A DNA stretch of 64,000 bases from assembly GCA_963700865.1 (NCBI GenBank), contig CAVOZC010000017.1, forward strand, positions 62,001-126,000, written 5' to 3'. A program made the position numbers and the translations under genes. The notes beneath the pieces are model-generated. The model saw only the letters and a program-made list of their open reading frames with translations. It did no database searches and was not told where the DNA came from. The stretch's first letter is position 1. The number at the start of each line of letters is the position of its first letter. Source of the stretch: CAVOGJ01 sp963700865. Lineage in GTDB: Bacteria > Planctomycetota > Planctomycetia > Pirellulales > Pirellulaceae. Positions 1 through 9,518 of this stretch are shown here, piece after piece.

Positions 1-3000
1 GGACGCACAGCATGCGAAAACCAATGGTTCGGTGCCCCCCGAAGACCTCGATCCCCGGTACCAGGGGCCGCATGACCCCCAACGCGGATTCATAGCTCGA
101 ACCGAGCGTTTCGAACGGCACGTGCGTTTCTCGTACTCCCGCGACGGTCCATTCGGTGACATTTCCCCAGACGTCAAACACGCCGAGCGGATGGGGTCTT
201 TTTCCGGCCACCGGATGTAGCTCCAACTGCGAGTTGCCACGGTACCAGCCTAGCTCGTCGCGGAGCTGGTCGTCCTTGAATTCCCACAAAGCGGGCCCAT
301 CAAACAGGCATTCCCATTCGTCGGAAAACGGCAAACGATAGCCGCGGGCTTGCCGATCGCAGCGTTCGAGCGGGCTGGAGCTCTCTCCCAGTTGCTGTTC
401 CAGCCCTTCCAACAAGGACGTGTGGTCGTCGCGTAGATGGGCGCGGATGCGAAACGCCAACTGGTCCTCGGGGATCCCCTCCTGAAGGCTGGTCCAGACG
501 CAATAAGCAACCGCCTGCAGTGCGGAAATATGCCTGACCGGCAACTGCAACTGCCGTGCGGACAACGAGTTCTCGGGAAGATCGACCACGGCAGCGGCGG
601 CCGGCTTGCGCGGGCCCGACGACTCGACCAGTTGCCGTTTGATCGGTTCGCGGAGCCAGCTGAGCGCCGTTCGTCGGGCCGATAGTGCGCCGCGCGTGAG
701 CGAACATAGGCGACATAGTCTCCCAAGGTAACTTCGTGAGTGGTGACTTCCACGGGCCTGCCATCCGGCAACGTGATTCGTACCAGACACTGGCCAAGTG
801 AGTTGATCCGCCAGGTATCGTCGCCAGACGTATCCGGGGCTTTTTCAACCTCCGGCAACTCAACGTGCCACTGTCGCAAGACGCGTTCCGCGGCGGCGTG
901 GACACGCGCGCTTCGGTGGTCCCGGTAGAGGCCCGTGATCGCGTCAATGATGGGTTGCCGATCCTCTTCGGCGAGCTGGGCCACGTCGGACCCTCCCAGC
1001 GCCTGTACGGCGGTCCGCAGGGCCTCTCGCGGCGCATGTCCTGCCTCCAACCTGGTGATCCAGCTCAACAGCGTGATAGGTGCCAAGCCATAGGCGGCCG
1101 CGTCCTTTTCGACCAGGCAGCGGGCCAACGTGTCATTATCGGACTGGAAGATGGTCAATCGATCGCTTAGTTCACTGCCGCACAGGATGAGTTCGCATAC
1201 GGATCGATTCGCCAGTTGCCTGGGGGTCGCGTCCGTAATGGGCGGCCATTGACTGAGAAATTCCCGCGTCTCTTGTGGCGAGGTCAGGCGGCGTTGCAAC
1301 TGTAACAGCAGCTCGCGGACAACGCCCGGAGATGATTCCGCGTCGATCCGCCGTGCCAGTTCAAACGGCGTACTGGCCAGCGTCGCATAGGCGATGGCTG
1401 CCCTTCGTTTGCGGGTTTCCGTGGAATGGTCCATTTCCACCTTGAGGAGCGGTGCCAGGCGATCGGCCAGCCTCGTGATACATTGGGCCCAACCAGCGAT
1501 CCGCCCCGTCTCTTGATCAAGGAGTCGCTGGGAAAGGGGAGCCACCAGGTCTTTCCAAGCCGCGTTGTCCGGATCATAGGCGGCGAGCGCACAACTGCGC
1601 GAAACTGCGCGGCCGGGTGGGCATTGTCGCGAGCGGACTCCCACAACGTCGCGACAAGCCGCGGGCGGTCGGACTCGCGAGTCCCCCCCAGGTCCGCCGC
1701 GTGCCGGCGGATCAAAAGAAACTCATCCGGCGTCTCCGTGCTCAAGAGTGCCAATTCCAGTTGCCGGTGCGCCGCGGCGACCAGCGCCGGGGCTGGCGGC
1801 GGATCGATGTCGGCTTGTTGCATGGCCAGGATGGCCATCGCGAGCCGATGCTGACGTTTATGCTGCCGCGTCGTACCGGCCAGGTCACGCCACTGCGACG
1901 ACAGCGACGGAACGGCGATCCGCTCAAAAGGTGGATGCTGCAGACTGCTAACGACCGCATCGAAGGTCGGCACGTCGAATTGATCCAACTGTGCAAGTTG
2001 TTCGTCGACATAACGTTGGCGGGCGGTCCACATCTGGACAGCGAAATACGTCGAACCACCAAATCCAATGGCCAGGATCAGCGCCACGACGGCCAGCAGT
2101 GTGGCAACCGTGGGATTGCGCTGGGCCCAGCGACGCACCTGTTCGACGACGCCGACTCGCCGGCAGGAGACGGGTTCGTTGCGTTGCCAGCGAGCCAGGT
2201 CTTCGACCAGCGCGGCGGCCGAGTCATAGCGATCGCTGGGCTCCTTCTGCAGGCATTTCCGGCAGATCGCGTTCAGATCGAGATCCACCCCGGGAATCGG
2301 CGGCAGTTCATCGGAGGCGGCGATTGCCGCCGCGAAGCTGAAGGTGGCTTCGGCGGCGCTGCGTGACTTGGTCTTTTCAGCAAAGGCGAACGGTCGTGTG
2401 CCCGACAGCATCTCGTAGAGCATGACTCCCAATGACCAGAGGTCCGTGCGGGCGTTCCAACATCCCTCCATCTGCTCCAGGCTCATGTAGGGGAGCGTCC
2501 CGACAAAGGACCGCACGGCATCGGTGTGCCGACGACTACGGCGCGCGCAACCAAAATCGGCCAGGAATGCCGCCCCCTTGAAATCGAGGAGGATATTTTC
2601 CGGCTTGATGTCGCGATGCACGACACCCGTTTCATGGGCGTGAACCAGCGCCTCGGCGATCTGCCGCACGATGGCCACAGTTTCACGCGCGGGTAATCGT
2701 TGCTGCTCCTTCAGCACTTCACGCAATGTGCGCGCGCTGCCGGTCGGGTCCGGGAATATGTTCAAAGACGATGTAGCATCCGCGTGAGTCTTCGCCACTT
2801 TGAAAGACCGTGACGAGATTCGGATGCCTCAGACTGGACGCCGCACGCGTCTCGTCGGAGAGCATCTTCCGCGCGGCCTGCTTGTCCAGCTTATCAAGCA
2901 GCTTCAAAGCCACCATGCGATCCAGCTTGACATCGTGGGCGAGAAATACCGAGCCAAACCCGCCGTTCCCCAAGAGGCGACGAATTTCAAAGTGATCGAT

Positions 3001-3165
3001 CGAGGCCGGCGGTTCCGCAAAAGGAGCCACCCGATTGGCCGGCGTCTCGTGATGCACGTCCGACGCGGGAAACGTCGTCTGATCCGCCAGCGACTCGGGA
3101 CGCGGCGCAGTGCCAGGGGGTGGTACCGCTCGGTGCTCCGACGATTTGTCTGCTTCGCCTGCCAT
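1..3165 (-). CDS. Ser/Thr protein kinase fused to a formylglycine-generating-enzyme (SUMF1-like) domain; frameshifted, runs off the left edge
   Basis: A Hanks-type kinase occupies the first ~350 residues: glycine loop LGNGGFGSVFLAHD, VALKLL lysine, VVHRDIKPEN catalytic loop and an ADFG-type segment. The usual APE is MSLEQ. One membrane helix follows (VATLLAVVALILAIGF), then a long linker and an FGE-sulfatase-like domain near the window edge. That domain shows YRLPFSDEWE, GVFDVWGNVTEW and IGFRML, which match the YRLPTEAEWE, GLYDMxGNVWEW and GFR signatures of the family. The reading frame breaks three times, near 2735-2765, 1585-1600 and 660-690; joining the frames restores continuous homology. 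In planctomycetes such fusions are membrane signalling proteins; FGE catalysis is not implied, and I see no evidence for the catalytic cysteines. The gene starts 5 bp after the preceding kinase stop, so the two are probably co-transcribed. The C-terminus lies outside the window. Real pseudogene or indel errors: errors more likely. Confidence 0.8.
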
Positions 3166-3170
3166 ATTGC

Positions 3171-4157
3171 TTACTCTCGCGTTGTTGGCTCATGGGGGAC
3201 GGGCGTGGCGGGCGAACGGCCCACGTACTCTCGAATCGCTGCGGCAAAGTCCCGTGCGGACGGAAAGCGATCTTGCGGGGATTTTGCCATCGCGCGCCGA
3301 CAAAGCTGCTCGACTTGAGGATCGAGACCATCTCGAAATCTTGCCAGCGGCGCGGGGCGACTCGCCACGATGCTTCCCAACATCGTCGCCAGGTTCCCTG
3401 AAAATGGGACCGCGCTGGCCAGTAGCTCATAGAGGATGACTCCCAAACTGTAGATGTCGGTCGCTGGCCCGATTTGCTCATCATCGCCGCCGATTTGTTC
3501 CGGCGCCATATAGGCGGGTGTGCCGGCCACCACGCCCGTCACGGTCAGCAGCGTCTCGTCACCGTCCAAGCGTCGCGCCATGCCGAAATCGATCAGATAG
3601 GGTTCCCCCCGGCGATCCATTAAGATATTGCCGGGCTTGAGGTCTCGATGCAGAACCCCCGCGTCATGGGCTGCCTGCAGACCGTCCGCCAATTTCTCGA
3701 CGATTTCCAAGGCTTCCACGACCGACACTTGTGACGACCGCTGCATCCAATCCGCCAGAGAACAGCCATCCACGTAGGCCATCGTGAGAAAGTGGCGGCC
3801 CTCCTGTTCGCCAACGTCGTAAACCGGGCATACGTTGGGGTGCTGGATCGTCGCGGCCGCACGGGCTTCCCGCAGAAACCGCTTGATCGTGAGCGGATCA
3901 TTTGCCCGTTCGAAGAACGGCGTCTTTAGTGCGACGCGGCGATGCAGTTGTTCGTCCTCAGCCAAATAGACAGTGCCCATGCCACCTTCTCCCAATTTGG
4001 AGAGGATGCGATAACGTCCAAACGACATTTTGCGATCGTCAGCTCCCGGCTCGTCATGAGGCTGCGGTTGCGGCAGTTCCGCGTCATCGGGACGGGCGGA
4101 TGATGCGGCTCGCGGCAAGTCTTCGGTCGGGTCGCGTTCATCCTCAGGACGTGGCAT
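3171..4157 (-). CDS. Ser/Thr protein kinase, soluble
   Basis: This is a complete Hanks-type kinase domain: LGEGGMGTVYLAED glycine loop, VALKTP lysine, LHRDLKPGN catalytic loop, IDFGMAR, and MAPEQ in the activation segment. An acidic, proline-rich ~45-residue N-terminal tail precedes it. No membrane helix or sensor domain follows; the protein ends shortly after the kinase fold, at ~328 aa. A longer frame reaches 4232, but the ATG at 4157 (MPRPEDER) sits 4 bp after the upstream sigma factor stop, so I prefer it. It lies between an ECF sigma factor and a kinase-FGE fusion on the same strand, a typical planctomycete signalling cluster in which the kinase may phosphorylate the sigma factor or its partner. 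That last point is inference. Confidence 0.88.
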   Translation of the reverse strand: MPRPEDERDPTEDLPRAASSARPDDAELPQPQPHDEPGADDRKMSFGRYRILSKLGEGGMGTVYLAEDEQLHRRVALKTPFFERANDPLTIKRFLREARAAATIQHPNVCPVYDVGEQEGRHFLTMAYVDGCSLADWMQRSSQVSVVEALEIVEKLADGLQAAHDAGVLHRDLKPGNILMDRRGEPYLIDFGMARRLDGDETLLTVTGVVAGTPAYMAPEQIGGDDEQIGPATDIYSLGVILYELLASAVPFSGNLATMLGSIVASRPAPLARFRDGLDPQVEQLCRRAMAKSPQDRFPSARDFAAAIREYVGRSPATPVPHEPTTRE

Positions 4158-4161
4158 GACC

Positions 4162-5511
4162 TTAACTACCGATGCTGTAGAGGACTCGCCGCGCGAGTGG
4201 ATGGAAGTCGCTTTCCAACCACGTTTGTTCATCTAACCACTCGAAGCCCGCCCGCAGCTCACTGTCGGGCAGTCCCGTGATCCTCGCGCCGGCATGCTCC
4301 AGCGCTGCTGCCAGGATGAGAAAGTAAATCCCGTTGGCCAACGCGGTTGGCAGCAGGGCATCTTGCCCGAGGCGTCCGACGTTTGCCCAATCCTTCACCC
4401 GCCGCAGCAATTCCACGGGCGGTGCCGGATCCCAGATCAATTCCCGCAGCGTTCCCGGTCCCGCATACTCCAGACCCGGCAGATCGCGCAGCGGTGCATT
4501 CATCATGTCGGTAAATTCTTCGGCGACCGGCTCATCCGCCGAATCGCCGCTACCCATCTGAAACATATCGGCAAGGTTGGTGGTCTCCACCGTCTGCCGC
4601 TGAGTCAAACGGAGCCAGAAATCAGATTTGAGCGGATCGAGTGGCTCGGTGCCGGCCGGGATCTCTCGAGTCAGTGAGACAACGGAGCGCGTCTTGGAGA
4701 GTATCGCCCTCAATTCGTTGATTTCCCGTTCGATTTCCTGCCGCACCGCCAACTCAGCCAGGGCATCACCCGCGTCCACCGCCGACGCCCCCCCCTGGGC
4801 GGAATGATCCTCCGGCCGAGTCTCTGAATTCTCCGGCAACGTGACACTGCCATCATGCGTAATGTACTCGCGAATGATTTGCCGTAACTGACGGGCAAAC
4901 TGCCGCTTGGCACTTACCAGCTGATTCATGGCAGCTTTCTCATCAGCCAGCTCGCAGGCTTGTGCCAGCTCGCGAAAACTCGGTGGCCGAACGTCATCGA
5001 ACAGCGGACCGAGCACACGCTGATCAAATAACCTCCAACGCAAGATCTGATCGCGGGCCTCACATTCACGCTGCATACGCGCCAAGGCTTGCGCGAGTAC
5101 ATCCAGACACCAGGCGCGATCAAACGCCTCAGCCGAGGAAGGCGTCGAGTTGGACAGGATGTCGTCCGGGAGGCTCGCAAGACTCGATATCTGGCCGGGC
5201 GAGCGTTTGGCAGCCGTCGCGCGGCGGTGTTGTGTGATCACGAATCGGTCCAGGGCTGTCAGCAATAAGGTTCGTAGCCGGCCGCGAGAAGGATCAGCGC
5301 TTGACAAGAGCCGCTTGTCGAGAATTTCGAGCATGAAATCCTGAATCAAATCCTCCGCCTGCTCCGGCCCCAATCCCTTGTATCGCACGTGCGCATACAT
5401 GGGCAGCCAGTAAGCATCAAGCAATTGCCCCAGCTGATCCCGCGAAGCGGCCGGGGATGCCTGACAAACCCGCCGCACCAGTGACCATTGTGTCGTTGGG
5501 AAGCGGGCCAT
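4162..5511 (-). CDS. ECF-type sigma factor with a long C-terminal extension
   Basis: The N-terminal ~200 residues look like the planctomycete ECF sigma group: FPTTQWSLV at the start, a region-2-like stretch (AEDLIQDFMLEILDK) and a region-4-like stretch (SFRELAQACELADEKAAMNQLVSAKRQF, abbreviated here). It should direct RNA polymerase to a dedicated promoter set. The remaining ~230 residues match no domain I can name. They contain an acidic linker, a coiled-coil-like stretch (EIEREINELRAIL) and a C-terminal segment rich in aromatic and hydrophobic residues (GIYFLILAAALEHAG). Such an extension may hold the sigma factor inactive until a signal arrives. An upstream ATG at 5541 exists, but MARFPTTQW at 5511 fits the family start better. 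It is first in a three-gene row with two kinases. Confidence 0.8.
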   Translation of the reverse strand: MARFPTTQWSLVRRVCQASPAASRDQLGQLLDAYWLPMYAHVRYKGLGPEQAEDLIQDFMLEILDKRLLSSADPSRGRLRTLLLTALDRFVITQHRRATAAKRSPGQISSLASLPDDILSNSTPSSAEAFDRAWCLDVLAQALARMQRECEARDQILRWRLFDQRVLGPLFDDVRPPSFRELAQACELADEKAAMNQLVSAKRQFARQLRQIIREYITHDGSVTLPENSETRPEDHSAQGGASAVDAGDALAELAVRQEIEREINELRAILSKTRSVVSLTREIPAGTEPLDPLKSDFWLRLTQRQTVETTNLADMFQMGSGDSADEPVAEEFTDMMNAPLRDLPGLEYAGPGTLRELIWDPAPPVELLRRVKDWANVGRLGQDALLPTALANGIYFLILAAALEHAGARITGLPDSELRAGFEWLDEQTWLESDFHPLARRVLYSIGS

Positions 5512-5999
5512 GGGAAAGCTCACATCGGTGCATGGATGCACGTGGGATCCGCCGGCGACCGATTCCTGAGATTGAATTCAACTCCCCGCCTGACAGAACG
5601 TTCATTTTGCCCGCTGCTGGCGCCTCGTGTCAATGAACGGGAGTGCCGGCCGGCCGGCGGAGGCAGCGAGACGCACGCCGCGGCCGGCTGGCCAGCGATG
5701 CCGCGGACGTATCAGCCGCGACCTGAACGGGCCGCCGAGTCTCCGCGGAAAGACTCATGTGATGCCAATCAAGACTCGACGACCCCCGTTCAGAACGCCC
5801 GCCAGCAATGAAAGTGAGGATCACGCGGCGTGCCTTCGCTTCGCAGCACGCCGCCGCTCCGAAACTGGAAACGCGGTGTGGGCCTCGATGCTGCGCCCAC
5901 AGAAAAAAAAAGGACTCTCCGACCCTTCCTGCGGGCGGTAGCCAGGATCGTGGCGAACGGTGACACGTCTCGATTTGTGGAATCCATGGATGGCGCAGA
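5512..5999. other. Intergenic region between divergent sigma factor genes
   Basis: About 490 bp separate the ECF gene (minus) from the sigma-70 gene (plus). I see no convincing gene: the short frames here have no ribosome-binding site or recognisable product. The region must carry promoters for both genes, but I could not pick out a clear -35/-10 pair. It contains an A9 run at 5903-5911. Confidence 0.5.
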
Positions 6000-7595
6000 A
6001 TGCAACCTTTTTTTGCGAAGCAAGATGGGCAAGTGGGAGAATGGATTGTGAATTACGAAAAAAACGCACATACGACATGGGACCTCCTGGCACCCTGCCC
6101 GGTCCCTTTCGTGTCAGGTCTGATCGAGGTCGAGATCACCGACGGGAGCTGGCCCGCCGACGAGTCGGCAGCTGGCGACGATCGGATCGAATCGGATTCA
6201 GCCACGAATGGGGCCGCGGCAAGCCGATCGGACGACCCGGTGCGAACGTACCTGGAAGAGATGGGAAAAGCCGCCCGGCTCACTTCCAGCGACGAGCGTC
6301 GCATCGCCCGTCAAATCGATCATGGACGGCGTTGCTATCGGACAAGCCTGCTGGCATCCGATTTCGTCCTGCAGCGTGCCGTGAACAAACTGCTCAAGGT
6401 ACAGTCGGGCCAATTGCGTTTTGACCGGATTATTGACGTCTCGGTATCCGATTTAGCGGAGAAAAACCGCCTGCTCAGCCGGCTCGGTCCCAACCTCAGC
6501 ACGCTGCGGCAACTGCTCATACAGAACCAACGCGACTTCCGTATCGCCGTCCGGCGGTCGCAACCCCAAGCGGACCGTCGGGCGGCATGGAAACGCCTGA
6601 TTCGCCGCCGCTACCGAGCGGTTCGCCTGGTCGAAGAACTGAAATTGCGGACGGAAATTCTCAATCACTGGTTTGCGCATTTGAGCCAGGCCTCGCAGCG
6701 GATGGACTCGCTACATCAGCAACTTTCTGCCCGGAACAGCCAGCAACTCGATCACGCAGCGTGGCGTTCGGCGAAGTCCGAGCTGCGAGCCCTGATGGCA
6801 ACGACTCTGGAGAGCCCCGCGACGGTTCGCCGTCGCCAGGAGAGAACCGCGCAGTTTCGCCGTCAGTATCGCTCGGCCGTTCGAGGCATGACCGTCGGCA
6901 ATTTGCGTCTTGTCGTATCGATTGCCAAGAAGTACTCGGCTGACGGCTTGTCGGCGCTCGATCTTATCCAGGAAGGAAACGCGGGGCTGATGCGGGCAGC
7001 CGACAAGTTTGACCATCGTTTGGGCTATAAGTTTTCCACCTACGCCACTTGGTGGATTCGGCAAGCCATCACGCGGGCCATTGGCAATCAATGTCGGACG
7101 ATCCGCGTTCCCGTGCATAACGGCGCTCCGCTCAAGAAGGTGCGCAATGCCATGCGTGAGCTGGCTCAGGAATGCGAGCGCGAGCCTACCATGGAGGAAG
7201 TCGTCGCTCGCAGCGGTTTGTCTCGTAAGGTCGTCGAACGGGTGCTGCACACGGCCCGCCAGCCATTGTCACTCGACCAGCCCGTCCAAGACCGGATCTT
7301 GGGAGAAATCATTCAGGACCCGCGGGAAGAGGTCCCCGACTTTGATTCGAATCAGGAAGCCCTGCGGGGTCGCATCGACCTGGTGATGCAAAAACTGAAT
7401 GAACGCGAGCGGGAAATCATCCGCCTCCGCTATGGGTTGGCCGACGGCAAGGCCTACACGCTTCAAGAGGTAGGTAGTCTATTCCGCGTCACGCGGGAAC
7501 GCGTGCGGCAGATCGAGTGCCATGCGATCCGCAAGTTGAGTTCCGCCGCAGTGTGCCGCCAGCTGGAGGGATTTCTGGACGACCACGTGAGATAG
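6000..7595 (+). CDS. RNA polymerase sigma-70 family factor (group 1/2 type)
   Basis: All core sigma-70 regions are visible in the 531 aa product. Region 1.2 is DDPVRTYLEEMGKAARLT (~78-95). A long charged non-conserved insert lies between ~110 and 290. Region 2 has GNLRLVVSIAKKY, LDLIQEGNAGLMRAADKFD and YKFSTYATWWIRQAI (~298-355). Region 3 follows, then region 4.2 with YTLQEVGSLFRVTRERVRQIE, the -35-recognition helix-turn-helix. The product therefore recognises standard -35/-10 promoters. The atypical start of region 1.1 suggests an alternative group 2 factor rather than the housekeeping RpoD, but I cannot exclude the latter. The exact start is uncertain because no strong Shine-Dalgarno precedes the ATG at 6000. 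A stray copy of the window's dispersed repeat lies just after the stop. Confidence 0.85.
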   Translation: MQPFFAKQDGQVGEWIVNYEKNAHTTWDLLAPCPVPFVSGLIEVEITDGSWPADESAAGDDRIESDSATNGAAASRSDDPVRTYLEEMGKAARLTSSDERRIARQIDHGRRCYRTSLLASDFVLQRAVNKLLKVQSGQLRFDRIIDVSVSDLAEKNRLLSRLGPNLSTLRQLLIQNQRDFRIAVRRSQPQADRRAAWKRLIRRRYRAVRLVEELKLRTEILNHWFAHLSQASQRMDSLHQQLSARNSQQLDHAAWRSAKSELRALMATTLESPATVRRRQERTAQFRRQYRSAVRGMTVGNLRLVVSIAKKYSADGLSALDLIQEGNAGLMRAADKFDHRLGYKFSTYATWWIRQAITRAIGNQCRTIRVPVHNGAPLKKVRNAMRELAQECEREPTMEEVVARSGLSRKVVERVLHTARQPLSLDQPVQDRILGEIIQDPREEVPDFDSNQEALRGRIDLVMQKLNEREREIIRLRYGLADGKAYTLQEVGSLFRVTRERVRQIECHAIRKLSSAAVCRQLEGFLDDHVR

Positions 7596-7617
7596 GTGTC
7601 CTGCCTGCGCAGTCTCA

Positions 7618-7640
7618 AAGTCTGGCGACTTCGGCTACCT
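7618..7640 (+). repeat. Solo fragment of the 66-bp repeat core
   Basis: This 23-nt stretch (AAGTCTGGCGACTTCGGCTA plus CCT) is identical to the core of the tandem units at 10883-11305 and 18891-19113, yet stands alone. It begins 23 bp after the sigma-70 stop codon, in the same orientation, so the element is dispersed and sits at gene 3' ends. Confidence 0.75.
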
Positions 7641-9124
7641 CGTGGAAGTCTGACGACAACGCCGATGACGGCCGCAGCGCCGTCCGTGGGCGCAACGGAC
7701 GGGCTGACAGGTGACTTTGGCACAAGCGATCACCTGGGTGTCAGCAAGACCACTCGGAACCGGCGGATGCGCGGACGGCGGTTCCCCAATCGCATAGACG
7801 TGGTGCTCCGCGCGAATGAACAGCATATCGTCGGAGATCGCCGGCGTGGCCATACAGATTTCGCCCATGGAATTCCGCTGCAGTAACTCGAACGTCGGTC
7901 CAGCCCGTGCCACCAGCACCTCGCCATCTTCGCTGGTAAAGTAAATTTTGCCGTCCGCCGCCACGGGCGAGGCGGTAAAGCCGACACCGGCATCGAGTCG
8001 TTGGCGATACAACCGCTTGCCCGTTGTCGCTTCATAGCAACTGAGGACCCCATTATCGCGGCAGGCATACAGCAGGCCTTGGTAGACCAGCGGGGTCTGC
8101 ATGTAAATCCCATCGCGTGGTTTATGCCAGGCCAGGTATTGCTTGCCCGATGCCTCCGGCGCCTTGATCTCGCCCTCGGCATCCGCCCGCACCGCACACA
8201 GGGGTGCGAGCCATCCGTGGCGCTCGTCAAGAAGATCAAGTCGCCAGCCGCGATGGGCGTGGGAACCGGGATGTCGCCGCCACCCGCCAGCCGCCACAAC
8301 TCCTGGCCCGTGAACGGATCATAGCCACCGGCATGCCGGCAACCATTCACAATCAACTGCGGGCGAGCCCCATCGACAATTGTCGGAGTACTCCAGGTCG
8401 GAACATCCTCCCGCGGTACCCGCCACAACTCGTCCCCCTGCCGGATGTCAAAGGCAGCGAGGAACGAGTCTTGCTGAACATCGCACTGCACGATCACCAT
8501 GTCTTGATAGATGATGGGTGAACTCCCAAAACCCCACTGTGCCGCGGGCACCACATAATAGCCCGAGTCGAGGACGCCCAGGTCTTTTTTCCAAACGAGC
8601 CGTCCACACAGGTCGTAGCAATACAGACCCTCCGATCCCAGAAAGACGACGACATACCGACCGTCCGTCGCGGGCGTCGAATTGGCGTGCGTGGCCTTGG
8701 TGTGGCGTTTGATGGCGGGAACCGCCTCATGCACCGTCCGCTCCCAATCGATGTGACCCGTTTGCTTGTTCAGACAATAGAGTCGCCACGACTGCAGCCC
8801 CTCGTCAGGCACGGGACGAATGTCGCCATACAGTCCAACTTCGAGGCCCGGGTTCTCTTCGCTCCCCACGGCCGTCACGATAAACACACGATTGCCCGTG
8901 ATGATGGGACTCGCGTGCCCCAACCCGGGAATCGCCGTCTTCCAGCGGATGTTGACGTCCGTGGCCACATCCCAATGAGTCGACGGATGTTGGGCCTCGG
9001 CCACGCCGCTGGCACGCAGCCCGCGGAACTGGGGCCAGTCACCATGCTCAAGTCGATCCTCGGCCGTTGCCCAGGCGGTAAGGGTGACCAGCGCTAGTAT
9101 GAGAGGGATGAAACGCGCAGACAT
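7635..9124 (-). CDS. Secreted PQQ-like beta-propeller repeat protein (one frameshift)
   Basis: A cleavable signal peptide (MSARFIPLILALVTLTAWATA) opens the protein, followed by WPQFRG, the hallmark start of planctomycete PQQ-like propeller proteins. Blade-like repeats follow: WKTAIPG, YCLNKQTGHIDWERT, LYCYDLCGRLVWKKD, FDIRQGDELWRV and YDPFTGQELWRL. The frame breaks near 8205; the other frame continues with LSCYEATTGKRLYRQ and IYFTSEDGEVLV, so the blades run on to about 7790. The fold is an eight-bladed quinoprotein-like propeller, usually without PQQ or enzymatic activity, acting in the periplasm or as a cell-surface binding module. It is transcribed convergently towards the sigma-70 gene. 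The extreme C-terminus (last ~40 residues, Arg/Cys-rich) may not be authentic. Confidence 0.8.
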
Positions 9125-9450
9125 GGGGTGGTCTTCCTGGCGTGAGTGGCAAGCAGTCCTCAGTGCCTGATTGTGGTTGGCGTCCGATCACTCCGCAAGT
9201 TGGTCCGGCGGGGCGATGGGCGTTCACCGTGTGGGGGGCACCGGCGGAGGATTGTTCATCAACACCTCGCGTCGCTTCGTCGGGTGCCCTATCCGGAATC
9301 TAGAAGCAGGGTCGTGGCCGCTTGAATCGCACGTCCCTGAGCCAGATCAACGCTGCGTTGCCAGGGCCAAGACATATGCCCATTCGCCAGCAACAGCCGC
9401 AAATCGCTGGGTTTTATCGGGATACGTTCGCCTGTGGCTGCGGAAATCGC

Positions 9451-9478
9451 TTGAGCTACCGATTCGAGCGGTTAGAAT
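9451..9478 (+). promoter_or_regulatory. Candidate sigma-70 promoter for the PEP-CTERM gene
   Basis: TTGAGC (9451-9456) and TAGAAT (9473-9478) are separated by 16 bp. The predicted transcript would start about 35 nt before the ATG at 9519, with AGGAGGAG at 9505-9512 as ribosome-binding site. Confidence 0.45.
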
Positions 9479-9518
9479 AGCGGCCAACTTCCCAAACACC
9501 TTGCCAGGAGGAGTACTA

